From Streptomyces sp. Je 1-79 (GTDB lineage: Bacteria > Actinomycetota > Actinomycetes > Streptomycetales > Streptomycetaceae): a DNA stretch of 64,000 nt. Position 1 is the stretch's first letter; each line of letters starts with the position of its first letter. The notes beneath the pieces are model-generated. The model ran no database searches and was not told the DNA's origin. It was given only the letters and a program-made list of their open reading frames with translations. Shown here one piece after another: positions 56,905 through 64,000 of this stretch. Made by a program: the position numbers and the translations under genes. The stretch is from NCBI RefSeq assembly GCF_025195125.1, contig NZ_JAMGSL010000008.1, positions 125,627 to 189,626 on the forward strand, given 5' to 3'.

Positions 56905-57473
56905 GCGGGGGCCTCCGGCCGTCCCGCGCCCAGGACCTGATGGAGGGATCAACTCCGGTTCGCCTCTGACCAGGCGACTTCGCCGAATCCGGCAACCGCG
57001 ACGGAATCCGAAGGACGCGTGCGAGCGGTGCCACGCAGCGTCCCGCGACGCTTCCGGCGAGGTGCCGGGCGGTGTCGCGCGTTGCTCCCGGCGGGACGCC
57101 CGCTGTCCCGCGCGGGCCGGAGCGGAGGGCCGGGCACGGATTCCGAAGGAGTGGTCGAGGCGGCCGAACGGCGTACGTCCGGTCGTAGTCGGGGGCACCG
57201 GCGTCGTACAAGTGGCAGATGAACACTTCGGCCCTCCCGGGGGCGGAACCGCTCATACGCGCACACCGCCGAGACCGGTATCTCGGCCCCGTACGGCTGA
57301 AAACCAGGGCCTGCGGTACAGCCGGTGGGCCGATGTCCCCGCTGGTCACGAGAGGCGCCTTTGGTGCGCCCAATGACGGTCGGACGGAATCCTCCGACCC
57401 CCCTGCCCAGCATGGCGTGTGCGCGTCAAACTCACCCCGAGTCCTCCTCCCCCACCTCCGACAGGAGAGTGCG
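56905..57473. other. Long intergenic region without a supported gene
   Basis: Short open frames here lack coding bias or ribosome sites. The only structure I see is an inverted repeat ggtcgga / tccgacc (57378-57384 with 57393-57399), about 75 bp before the protease start. This may be part of the promoter or leader of the downstream operon. Confidence 0.4.
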
Positions 57474-58331
57474 ATGCCCGCGTCATCCCGCATCCCCCGC
57501 AAGGCCCCCCGTACCGCCGTCCTGACCGCCGCGGCGCTGCTCGCGGTCCTCGCGGCCGCCCCAGCGGCGCAGGCCGTCACCGAACCCGGCGCCACCGAGC
57601 AGATAGCCCCCGGCGCCTCCTACAAGGCGGCCTACGACACCCTCGGCCCGCAGCGTCTCACCCCGGCCCAGCAGCGACTGAGCGATGCCAAGCAGGCCGC
57701 GGCGACCAGAGGGTACGACCACGTCCGCACCCAGGCGGCGCTCGCCGGCTACAAGCTCTCCGGTGGCCTGCACCAGCCCCAGAAGACCTCGTACTGGTGC
57801 GGCCCGGCCACCCTCGTGATCGCCCAGTCCGCGGCGGACGAGGTCGCGGGCCGCTCGCAGCAGGACGCGGCGACGCTCCTGAGGACGACCACCAGCGGCA
57901 CCGCCTGGTACGGCATCAACATCAACGTCCCCAGCCCCACGGGCTATCCGATGGCCGACGCGCTGAACTACCGCCTCCCCGGCGCCGGTTACGTGCCCCG
58001 TGCGCTGCCGTACACCCCCAGCGCCACCGACAAGGCGAACTTCAAGCAGCACATCACGCACAACACCGACAACGACTACGCGATAGCCGGCAACGCCTGG
58101 GAGGTCCCGGGCGGCCCCCACCTCGTCGGCCACCCGAACATCGAGATATTCCACTGGGTGGCGATCGACGGATACAACACGGACAACGCGGCGGGACAGG
58201 TCAACTACCTCGACCCGGTGGGCGGGGTGAGCACGAGCGTGATCTCGTGGGCGGGTTCCGTACCCAGGTCGGCGCACATCTCGTCCGACACCATCACCAC
58301 CATCATGGGCGGCCGTGGGTACGTCTGGTAG
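57474..58331 (+). CDS. Secreted C39-like cysteine peptidase
   Basis: This 285-residue exported protein has an N-terminal signal (RIPRKAPRTAVLTAAALLAVLAAAP, cut after AQA at about residue 34). The catalytic set is Cys109 in KTSYWCGPATLVIAQ, His227 in IFHWVAIDGYNTD and Asp247 in NYLDPVG, as in the Peptidase_C39_2 family. The ATG at 57474 is preceded by acaggagagtgcg. The stop lies 17 nt inside the following lipoprotein gene, so the two are coupled. It is not closely related to the protease at 37528, but the domain type is similar. Confidence 0.86.
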   Translation: MPASSRIPRKAPRTAVLTAAALLAVLAAAPAAQAVTEPGATEQIAPGASYKAAYDTLGPQRLTPAQQRLSDAKQAAATRGYDHVRTQAALAGYKLSGGLHQPQKTSYWCGPATLVIAQSAADEVAGRSQQDAATLLRTTTSGTAWYGININVPSPTGYPMADALNYRLPGAGYVPRALPYTPSATDKANFKQHITHNTDNDYAIAGNAWEVPGGPHLVGHPNIEIFHWVAIDGYNTDNAAGQVNYLDPVGGVSTSVISWAGSVPRSAHISSDTITTIMGGRGYVW

Positions 58332-59511
58332 GTCCTTCTCCCCGGTCGGCGCCCGTGCGGCCCTGACCCTGCTGCTGGCGGGCATCCTGGTCGCGGGATG
58401 CTCGTCGACGCGGCCCGTCACGCCGGATCCGACCCCTCGTGAGTCGTCCGCCCCCGCCCCGCGGCCGTCCGCGCTCGCCGCCGCGTGCGAGGTGAAGCTG
58501 CCCGCCGCCTGGCGCTCCGCGCTCGACGCGGGCGAGCTGCGGGTGCCGGCCGGCGAGCGGGCGGTCCTCACCGACACCGGGCCCGGCTGGACGGCCGTCC
58601 AGCTCAGCGGAGGCGACCGCCGACGGGCCGCGCTGGTCCGCGCCGACGGCATGCCCCGCACCCTGCTCACGCTCGCCGACCCCGTCGAACACCAGCTGCT
58701 CGCGGCCGACTTCGACGGTCGCAGGTGGGCCGCGTTCGCCGTCCTGGAAGGGCGGACGCTCGACAGCCCGTGGAGTCTGTACGTGTGGGACGCCGAGACG
58801 GGTTCGTCCCGGCGGCTCGCCCGGGCCGACCGGCCGGGGCCGCTGCCCCAGCCCGTCGTCCGTGACGGCGCGGTCCACTGGGCGCAGGGGGTCGGCGACG
58901 GCAAGGCGACGGTGTACGCGGCCCGGGCCTCGGGGGGCGCCCCCCGTGCCCTCCACACGGGCGTACTCGACGCCCCCTTCGCGGCCGGCGGGCTGCTGGT
59001 CTGGCGCGAGTCCGCGGGCTCCGGGACCCGGCTGGCCGCCGTCTCCCTCGCGGACGGGCGGCCCACCCGGCTTCCGGGCCCGCTGGCCGGGCTCCGGGAC
59101 ATCCGCTCCGTCGTCTCCGACGGCGGAGGCGGCACAAGCGGCGGAGGCGGCGGAAGCGGCGGTGGGACCTGGGCGTGGGTGGCGGGCGAGGCCGAGCCCC
59201 GGCTGATGGTGTGGCGCACCGGCGACCCGCGCCCCACGGCGGTCGTGACCACGTCCCCGGCCGTCGACGGCATGGACCAGCTGCGGATCAGCGGCCGCCT
59301 GGTCACCTGGCGCACCCCGGAGACGTCCTACGCCCTGGACCTCGGCTCGGGCTCGTACGCGCGGATCACTCCCGCGTACGGCTACGCGCAGGCCCGGGGC
59401 GGCGCGCTGGCGGTGGCGTACAGCGTGGGCAACGCCAAGGCCTCCGGCTCCCGGCCGGTGATCCAGGTGGTCGACGCGGGACGGCTGCCCGGCCTGCCAC
59501 GCTGTGGCTGA
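58315..59511 (+). CDS. Lipoprotein with beta-propeller-like body
   Basis: This 398-residue predicted lipoprotein has a signal LTLLLAGILVAGCSS with lipobox LVAGC (Cys about residue 29). The mature part has repeating strands such as VLEGRTLDSPWSLYVWDAETGSSRRLA, DGAVHWAQGVGDGKATVYAA and ISGRLVTWRTPETSYALDLGSG, suggesting a WD40/TolB-like propeller. A Gly/Ser-rich insert lies near residue 270-285. The GTG at 58315 has no clear ribosome site and relies on coupling with the protease gene it overlaps. It probably forms a surface complex with that protease. Confidence 0.82.
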   Translation: MGTSGRSFSPVGARAALTLLLAGILVAGCSSTRPVTPDPTPRESSAPAPRPSALAAACEVKLPAAWRSALDAGELRVPAGERAVLTDTGPGWTAVQLSGGDRRRAALVRADGMPRTLLTLADPVEHQLLAADFDGRRWAAFAVLEGRTLDSPWSLYVWDAETGSSRRLARADRPGPLPQPVVRDGAVHWAQGVGDGKATVYAARASGGAPRALHTGVLDAPFAAGGLLVWRESAGSGTRLAAVSLADGRPTRLPGPLAGLRDIRSVVSDGGGGTSGGGGGSGGGTWAWVAGEAEPRLMVWRTGDPRPTAVVTTSPAVDGMDQLRISGRLVTWRTPETSYALDLGSGSYARITPAYGYAQARGGALAVAYSVGNAKASGSRPVIQVVDAGRLPGLPRCG

Positions 59512-59560
59512 AGCACGCCACCGAGGTTTGAGTGGTCCGTGGCCGCGCCAGAAATGGGAC

Positions 59561-60475
59561 ATGTCCACACAGGTGTCCGAAGAGGTGCGGGAGGCGCTCC
59601 ACGAGGGCCGGCCCGTCGTCGCGCTGGAGTCCACGATCATCTCCCACGGCCTGCCGCGCCCGCGCAATCTGGCCGTGGCCCGGGAGTTGGAGGCCCTGGT
59701 ACGGGACGGGGGCGCCGTGCCCGCGACGATCGCGGTGGTCGACGGCGTCGCCCATGTCGGGCTCGACGAGCACCGGTTGACGCGCATCGCCGAGGACCCG
59801 GCGGTACGGAAGCTGGGCCACCGCGACCTGCCGCCGGCGGTCGCGACCCGGGCGACGGGGGCGACGACGGTCTCCGCGACGGCGTGGCTGGCGGACGCGG
59901 CCGGCATCCGGGTCTTCGCGACCGGCGGGCTCGGCGGGGTGCACCGGGAGTGGAGCGAGACCCAGGACGAGTCGGCGGACCTGCGGCTGCTCTCCCGGGT
60001 CGGGATCACGGTGGTGTGCGCGGGGGTCAAGTCGATCCTCGACGTCCCGGCGACGCTGCAGCGGCTTGAGACGCTCGGCGTGACGGTGGTCGGGTACGGG
60101 ACGGAGCACTTTCCCGGGTTCTATCTGGCCTCCTCGGGAGAGCCGGTCGACTGGACGCTGCGGACGCCCGCGGAGGTGGCGGGCGTGATACGGGCCCAGG
60201 ACGCGCTCGGCGAGCGGCGCGCCGCGATGATCGTCGCCAACCCGGTGCCGGTGGCCGAGCAGTTGGATCCCGCGCTGCACGACCGGGTCCTCACCCAGGG
60301 CCTCGCGGCGGCGAAGGAGAAGGGGATCGTCGGGCAGGCCGTGACGCCGTTCCTGCTGGAGTATCTGATGGTCCACACCGACGGCGCCTCCCTGGAGGCG
60401 AACCTGGCGGCGGTGCGCGGCAATGTGCGGCTCGGGGCGCGGATCGCCTCGGCGTACGCCGAAGCCGGCGCATGA
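59561..60475 (+). CDS. psuG: Pseudouridine-5'-phosphate glycosidase
   Basis: It cleaves pseudouridine 5'-phosphate to uracil and ribose 5-phosphate (reversibly). The 304-residue protein has ALESTIISHGLPRPRN (catalytic Glu and phosphate contact), FATGGLGGVHRE, CAGVKSILDVPATLQRLETLGV (Lys Schiff-base) and the C-terminal NAALVANNAxLAA-equivalent EANLAAVRGNVRLGARIA. The ATG at 59561 is chosen; upstream residues are not conserved. The kinase gene that would make the substrate overlaps by ATGA. Confidence 0.94.
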   Translation: MSTQVSEEVREALHEGRPVVALESTIISHGLPRPRNLAVARELEALVRDGGAVPATIAVVDGVAHVGLDEHRLTRIAEDPAVRKLGHRDLPPAVATRATGATTVSATAWLADAAGIRVFATGGLGGVHREWSETQDESADLRLLSRVGITVVCAGVKSILDVPATLQRLETLGVTVVGYGTEHFPGFYLASSGEPVDWTLRTPAEVAGVIRAQDALGERRAAMIVANPVPVAEQLDPALHDRVLTQGLAAAKEKGIVGQAVTPFLLEYLMVHTDGASLEANLAAVRGNVRLGARIASAYAEAGA

Positions 60476-61365
60476 GCGGTCTTCTGGTGGTCGGTGACGT
60501 GGTCACCGACATCGTGGCCCGGCACCGGACCCCGCTCGCTCCTGCGACCGACACGGCCGCCGAGATCCGGCGACTGCCGGGCGGAGCGGGGGCCAACGCC
60601 GCCTGCTGGGCGGCGCGTTCGGGGTGCAGGCCCGTGGCGCTGCTCGGCCGGGTCGGCACGGACGAGGCCGGCTGGCACGACCTGGCGCTCCGCCGGGCGG
60701 GCGTGCGGCCGATGCTGATCCCGGACGGGCAGGCCGGCACGGCGACGGTGATAGCCCTGGTCGACGCGAGCGCCGAGCGCACCTTCCTGACCGACAGCGG
60801 TGCGGCGCTGCGCATCTCCCCCGCCGACTGGGCCGACACGCTCCTCGACGGGATGGCCCGTCTTCATCTGTCCGGATACCTCTTCTTCGCCGAGTCGAGC
60901 CGTGCCGCCGCGCTGAGAGCGCTGCGGGGAGCGCGGGAGGCAGGGGTTCCGGTCAGTGTGGACCCGGCTTCCGCGGGGTTCCTGAAGCAGCTGGGCGCGG
61001 ACCGGTTCCTGGCGGCCGCACGGGGTGCGGAGGCGCTGTTCCCGAACGCCGACGAAGCCATGCTGCTCACCGGGTGCGCCGAGCCGGCCGAGGCGGCGGC
61101 AGCCTTGAGCCGCGCGTTCCCGCTCGTCGCGGTCACCCTGGGCGCCGGGGGCGCGCTGGTCGCCGAGGCGGGCGCGGTCACGGGCCGTGTCGCGGCGCCC
61201 GAGGTGCGGCCGGTGGATTCCACGGGCGCGGGCGACGCGTTCACGGGGGCGTTCCTGGCGGCGCGGCTCGCGGGCGCGGACCCGCTGGAGGCGGCCGCGG
61301 CGGGCTGCCGGGCCGGCGCGGAGGCGGTGACCGTGGTGGGCGGGAGGCCGCGGGCGAGCCCGTAG
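60472..61365 (+). CDS. PfkB-family kinase, probable pseudouridine kinase
   Basis: This 297-residue ribokinase-fold kinase starts MSGLLVVGDVVTDIVARH, has GGAGANAACWAARSG for the sugar site and ends with STGAGDAFTGAFLAARLAG (anion hole and catalytic Asp). Overlap with psuG by ATGA makes pseudouridine the likely substrate; specificity is inferred from context. The stop TAG is inside a 20-21 bp repeat unit. Confidence 0.87.
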   Translation: MSGLLVVGDVVTDIVARHRTPLAPATDTAAEIRRLPGGAGANAACWAARSGCRPVALLGRVGTDEAGWHDLALRRAGVRPMLIPDGQAGTATVIALVDASAERTFLTDSGAALRISPADWADTLLDGMARLHLSGYLFFAESSRAAALRALRGAREAGVPVSVDPASAGFLKQLGADRFLAAARGAEALFPNADEAMLLTGCAEPAEAAAALSRAFPLVAVTLGAGGALVAEAGAVTGRVAAPEVRPVDSTGAGDAFTGAFLAARLAGADPLEAAAAGCRAGAEAVTVVGGRPRASP

Positions 61366-61422
61366 GGGTTCGGGGGATGGCGTAGCGGCTTCGGGGGTTG
61401 CCGTAGGGGGTTCGGCGGGTGC
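61361..61422. repeat. Imperfect 20-21-bp triplet repeat beginning at the kinase stop
   Basis: Three units begin cgtag (61361, 61381, 61402). The first contains the TAG stop of the kinase gene (61363-61365). Each continues with a G-rich ttcggg block, giving several runs of three to five G. Confidence 0.7.
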
Positions 61423-61451
61423 AGTTCGGGGCCGGGGGCCGCCCGGACGGG

Positions 61452-61503
61452 CCGCCGGGTCGGGGCCGCCGGGTCGGGGCGGCCCGGTCGGGCCGCCGGG
61501 TCG
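61452..61503. repeat. 14-bp GC-only tandem repeat
   Basis: Two identical ccgccgggtcgggg units (61452-61465, 61466-61479), one diverged copy and a partial one (61493-61503) fill the convergent gap. There is no coding potential. Confidence 0.8.
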
Positions 61504-61506
61504 TGT

Positions 61507-61546
61507 GCCTAGCCGGGGCGTGTGCCGACGACAGGGCCTAGCCGGG
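61507..61546. repeat. 11-bp repeat of a gene end
   Basis: gcctagccggg occurs at 61507-61517 and at 61536-61546. The second copy contains the minus-strand stop codon (61538-61540) of the uridine-kinase-like gene. Confidence 0.75.
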
Positions 61547-62173
61547 CAGCCCCGTCCAGGCCGGGTGGCGCGGGTCGTCGGCGCGGACGACCACGTCGGC
61601 GGCCTCGGACGGCCCGACCTCGTTCTCGTACCGCTCGAAGGCGGGCAGGGTCCAGGGCTCCGCGGTGCGGCGCGCGAGGGCTCCGGGCGAGAGCCGCAGG
61701 TGCGCGGTCGTGTCGAAGGGGAACCAGTGCCCGAGCAGGAACGGCCCGTGCACCACGAGGACTCCGCCGGGCGGCAGTTCCACGTAGGGGCTGCGGGTGG
61801 CGCGGTCGGTGGCGGGGTCCCACAGGTCGGGCAGGACGCGCCCCGTGCCGTCCGCCTCCAGGGGCCCGAACACCTCGCGCCACAGCGCCCCGGTGTCGAA
61901 CCAGCCGCTGTAGTACGAGTCGGGGTCCTGCTTCCCGTACTCGTAACGGAGCGACGCGGGTCGCAGGAACCCTCCCGTGCCGACGACGAGCACGGACCGG
62001 CCGCGCAGCCTCAGCGCCTCCGCGACCCGCTCGGCGGTCTCCCCGGTCGGCGCCGCGGGCGCGCCGTCGATGGCGACCTTGAGCCACGCGCTCCCGTCGC
62101 CGGGTGCCGAGCCGTCGACGTGCGCGGCCAGGGCCCCGGAGAACCGCTCCCAGGTGATCGCTTCGAATCGCAC
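61538..62173 (-). CDS. Uridine-kinase-like protein with altered P-loop
   Basis: This 211-residue protein is similar to actinobacterial uridine/nucleoside kinase-like proteins. It shows WLKVAIDGAPAAPTGETAE where the Walker A loop should be, VVGTGGFLRPASLRYEYG, DSYYSGWFDTGALWREVFGPL and LVVHGPFLLGHWFPFDTTAHL, the last resembling the DxxH/Walker-B part of the fold. Because GKS/T is missing, catalytic activity is uncertain. The ATG at 62173 lies 43 bp after the HxlR regulator gene on the same strand, so they may be co-transcribed. Confidence 0.75.
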   Translation of the reverse strand: MRFEAITWERFSGALAAHVDGSAPGDGSAWLKVAIDGAPAAPTGETAERVAEALRLRGRSVLVVGTGGFLRPASLRYEYGKQDPDSYYSGWFDTGALWREVFGPLEADGTGRVLPDLWDPATDRATRSPYVELPPGGVLVVHGPFLLGHWFPFDTTAHLRLSPGALARRTAEPWTLPAFERYENEVGPSEAADVVVRADDPRHPAWTGLPG

Positions 62174-62215
62174 GGACGTGACCTTGCCACACGGGCAGGG
62201 CCGTTCCCACGTCTC

Positions 62216-62842
62216 TCAGCCGGCCGGCACGCTCTCGTCGAGGCGCGCACGGCCCGCCGCGACGGCCTCCGCGAGCGTGGACTCCCCGCTCGCCAGAGCC
62301 CGGCAGGTCGCGGTGTCCGTCCACAGGTGCGCGTCGGGGGCCTCGGCCGGCCCGTCCGCGTAGGAGACCCCGTCGGCGCCGATCCGCAGATGGAACACGC
62401 CCTCGTCCAGGTTCACCTGCACCACACCCGTCACCACGCCCTCCAGGGCGCCGAGGAGCGGGATCGCGAACCAGTGGGCGCGCACGGCGTCGGTCGGGCG
62501 CGGTTCGTCCAGGTCGGGTGCGCCCCACTCCGCCAGGGCCCGCAGGACCGGCAGCAGTTCGCGGCCGCGCGGCGTGAGCTCGTACACGTACGCGGAGACG
62601 GGCGGCGGCAGACGGCGGCGGGTGACGAGTTCGGCGCCCTCCATGTCCCTGAGGCGGCCGGCCAGCATGTCCGTGCTGACGCCCGGAAGGTCGGCGTGCA
62701 GATCCGTGTAGCGGCGCGGCCCGGCGAGGAGTTCGCGGACGATCAGCAGTGTCCAGCGGTCACCGACGACGTCGAGGGCGCGCGCGGCGGCACAGTACTG
62801 GTCGTAGCTCCGGCGGCGTGGCTGACGTGACTGACGTGGCAT
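62216..62842 (-). CDS. HxlR-family transcriptional regulator with SCP2-like C-terminus
   Basis: This 208-residue regulator has an N-terminal HxlR winged helix (YCAAARALDVVGDRWTLLIVRELLAGPRRYTDL, shown in outline, with RLRDMEGAELVTRRRLPPPVSAYVYELT for the wing). The C-terminal part (EGVVTGVVQVNLDEGVFHLRIGADG) resembles the alkyl sulfatase/SCP2 sterol-carrier fold found after such HTH domains in actinomycetes and may bind a hydrophobic ligand. The ATG at 62842 has TAGACT 7 nt upstream. It is divergent from an aminotransferase gene across three overlapping inverted repeats. Confidence 0.9.
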   Translation of the reverse strand: MPRQSRQPRRRSYDQYCAAARALDVVGDRWTLLIVRELLAGPRRYTDLHADLPGVSTDMLAGRLRDMEGAELVTRRRLPPPVSAYVYELTPRGRELLPVLRALAEWGAPDLDEPRPTDAVRAHWFAIPLLGALEGVVTGVVQVNLDEGVFHLRIGADGVSYADGPAEAPDAHLWTDTATCRALASGESTLAEAVAAGRARLDESVPAG

Positions 62843-62849
62843 GCGACGC

Positions 62850-62855
62850 AGTCTA
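62850..62855 (-). promoter_or_regulatory. -10 hexamer TAGACT, leaderless-type (HxlR gene)
   Basis: It is read on the minus strand and lies 7 nt before the ATG at 62842. Confidence 0.5.
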
Positions 62856-62864
62856 GACAAGTTG

Positions 62865-62899
62865 TTGGACTTTCCAAGCTTGAACTTGGTAAAACCAAG
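62865..62899. promoter_or_regulatory. Overlapping inverted repeats, probable HxlR operator
   Basis: TTGGA-ctt-TCCAA (62865-62877), CCAAG-N6-CTTGG (62874-62889) and CTTGG-taaaa-CCAAG (62885-62899) follow one another. They lie between the -10 of the regulator gene and the aminotransferase start in an A/T-richer patch. Confidence 0.6.
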
Positions 62900-62926
62900 C
62901 ATCAATGATTCTGGGGAGGACGGCGC

Positions 62927-64000
62927 ATGGAGTTCCGGCAGTCGAGCAAGCTGAGCGAGGTCTGCTACGAGATCCGCGGTCCGGTGATCGAGCACGCCAA
63001 CGCCCTGGAGGAGGCGGGCCACAGCGTCCTGCGCCTCAACACCGGCAACCCCGCGCTCTTCGGCTTCGAGGCGCCCGAGGAGATCGTCCAGGACATGATC
63101 CGGATGCTCCCGAAGGCGCACGGATACACGGACTCCCGCGGCATTCTCTCCGCCCGGCGCGCCGTCGCCCAGCGCTACCAGGCCATGGGCCTGCCGGAGG
63201 TCGACGTCGACGACGTCTTCCTCGGCAACGGCGTCTCCGAGCTGGTCTCCATGGCCGTCCAGGCGCTCCTGGAGGACGGCGACGAGGTGCTGATCCCCGC
63301 CCCCGACTTCCCCCTGTGGACGGCGGCGACCACCCTCGCGGGCGGGAAGGCCGTGCACTACCTCTGCGACGAGTCGGCCGACTGGTATCCGGATCTCGAC
63401 GACATGGCGGCGAAGATCACCGACCGCACCCGGGCCGTCGTGATCATCAACCCCAACAACCCCACGGGCGCGGTCTATCCGCGCGAGATCGTCGAGGGCA
63501 TCCTCGACCTCGCCCGCCGCCACGGCCTGATGGTCTTCGCCGACGAGATCTACGACCAGATCGTCTACGACGAGGCCGTGCACTACCCGGCCGCCTCGCT
63601 CGCCCCGGATCTCGTCGTCCTCACCTTCGGCGGACTGTCCAAGACGTACCGGGTGGCGGGCTTCCGCTCCGGCTGGCTGGTCGTCAGCGGCCCGCAGCAG
63701 CACGCGAAGAACTACCTCGAAGGCCTGACCATGCTGGCCTCCATGCGGCTGTGTCCGAACGCCCCCGCCCAGTACGCCATCCAGGCCGCGCTCGGCGGCC
63801 GGCAGTCGATCCACGAGCTCACCGCCCCGGGCGGCAGGCTGTACGAGCAGCGCGACAAGGCCTGGGAGAAGCTGAACGAGATCCCCGGGGTCTCCTGCGT
63901 GAAGCCGAAGGGCGCGCTCTACGCCTTCCCTCGCCTCGACCCGAAGGTGCACAGGATCCACGACGACGAGAAGTTCGTCCTCGACCTGCTGCTGCGCGAG
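62927..64000 (+). CDS. Pyridoxal-phosphate aminotransferase (AlaA-like), cut by window end
   Basis: The first 358 codons of a fold-type I aminotransferase are present; the 3' end is missing. PLP-binding features are the NTGNPALFGF segment, VFLGNGVSELVSMA, INPNNPTGAVY (Asn/Pro block), FADEIYDQIVYD (Asp) and FGGLSKTYRVAGFRSGW, whose Lys forms the Schiff base and whose Arg binds phosphate. This resembles alanine/glutamate-pyruvate aminotransferases of the AlaA/YfbQ group. The ATG at 62927 follows ggggaggacggcgc. It is probably controlled by the divergent HxlR regulator. Confidence 0.93.
   Translation, partial: MEFRQSSKLSEVCYEIRGPVIEHANALEEAGHSVLRLNTGNPALFGFEAPEEIVQDMIRMLPKAHGYTDSRGILSARRAVAQRYQAMGLPEVDVDDVFLGNGVSELVSMAVQALLEDGDEVLIPAPDFPLWTAATTLAGGKAVHYLCDESADWYPDLDDMAAKITDRTRAVVIINPNNPTGAVYPREIVEGILDLARRHGLMVFADEIYDQIVYDEAVHYPAASLAPDLVVLTFGGLSKTYRVAGFRSGWLVVSGPQQHAKNYLEGLTMLASMRLCPNAPAQYAIQAALGGRQSIHELTAPGGRLYEQRDKAWEKLNEIPGVSCVKPKGALYAFPRLDPKVHRIHDDEKFVLDLLLRE

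Overview
The window is a chromosomal segment of a Streptomyces-type actinomycete. Evidence: very high G+C with strong third-position bias, GTG/TTG starts beside ATG, and a conserved streptomycete gene order: ABC transporter-ctaA / ctaB-tkt-tal-zwf-opcA-pgl / pgi / rbpA-like-secG-tpiA-pgk-gap / whiA-yvcK-rapZ-uvrC / uvrA / uvrB. Mycothiol-type and WhiA genes also fit. I recognise 55 complete genes and one gene cut by the right edge. I see no rRNA, tRNA, CRISPR array, insertion sequence or prophage.

Layout. 1-4.6 kb: an iron-box-like dyad near the left edge, a secreted beta-rich protein, an ABC-2 exporter and heme A synthase (ctaA). 4.6-14.1 kb: amidohydrolase, a small unknown protein and heme O synthase (ctaB), divergent from the pentose-phosphate operon tkt-tal-zwf-opcA-pgl, whose last three genes are translationally coupled. 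14.1-17.8 kb: pgi followed by two coupled PH-domain membrane proteins. 17.9-23.4 kb: a more accessory block with a SIS phosphosugar protein, a beta-lactamase-fold serine hydrolase, a DUF4097 protein, a GbsR/MarR-like regulator with a rich operator region, a BadF-type amino-sugar kinase and an RpiR-family regulator. 23.5-27.4 kb: RbpA paralogue, secG and the glycolytic run gap-pgk-tpiA. 27.6-30.6 kb: a large secreted M14 carboxypeptidase. 30.8-35.8 kb: uvrC-rapZ-yvcK-whiA, all overlapping. 35.8-40.8 kb: SDR, a secreted cysteine protease with a membrane-anchored partner, an HTH protein, a Tat Rieske lipoprotein and a sugar kinase. 40.9-47 kb: uvrA, a mycothiol-type DinB enzyme, a metallo-hydrolase and an MHS transporter. 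47.1-56.9 kb: a tellurium-resistance-type set (TerC, a TerD/FtsK-like fusion, TerD), uvrB, an MHYT sensor, an Ogt-like methyltransferase, an MFS transporter and a cupin. 57.5-64 kb: a second secreted C39-like protease with a lipoprotein, pseudouridine catabolism (psuG plus PfkB kinase), a uridine-kinase-like protein, an HxlR regulator and a divergent aminotransferase running off the edge.

The core genes carry central carbon flux (Zwf/OpcA/Pgl/Tkt/Tal, Pgi, TpiA/Pgk/Gap), its regulators in Gram-positive bacteria (YvcK, RapZ, WhiA) and nucleotide excision repair (UvrA, UvrB, UvrC). Two recurrent sequence patterns stand out. First, at least eleven genes have a TANNNT hexamer 6-8 nt before the start codon, which suggests leaderless transcripts. 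Second, several gene ends, including the stop codon, are duplicated in short tandem repeats just downstream. The most unusual protein is a TerD domain fused to an FtsK/HerA-like ATPase fold that has lost its P-loop.
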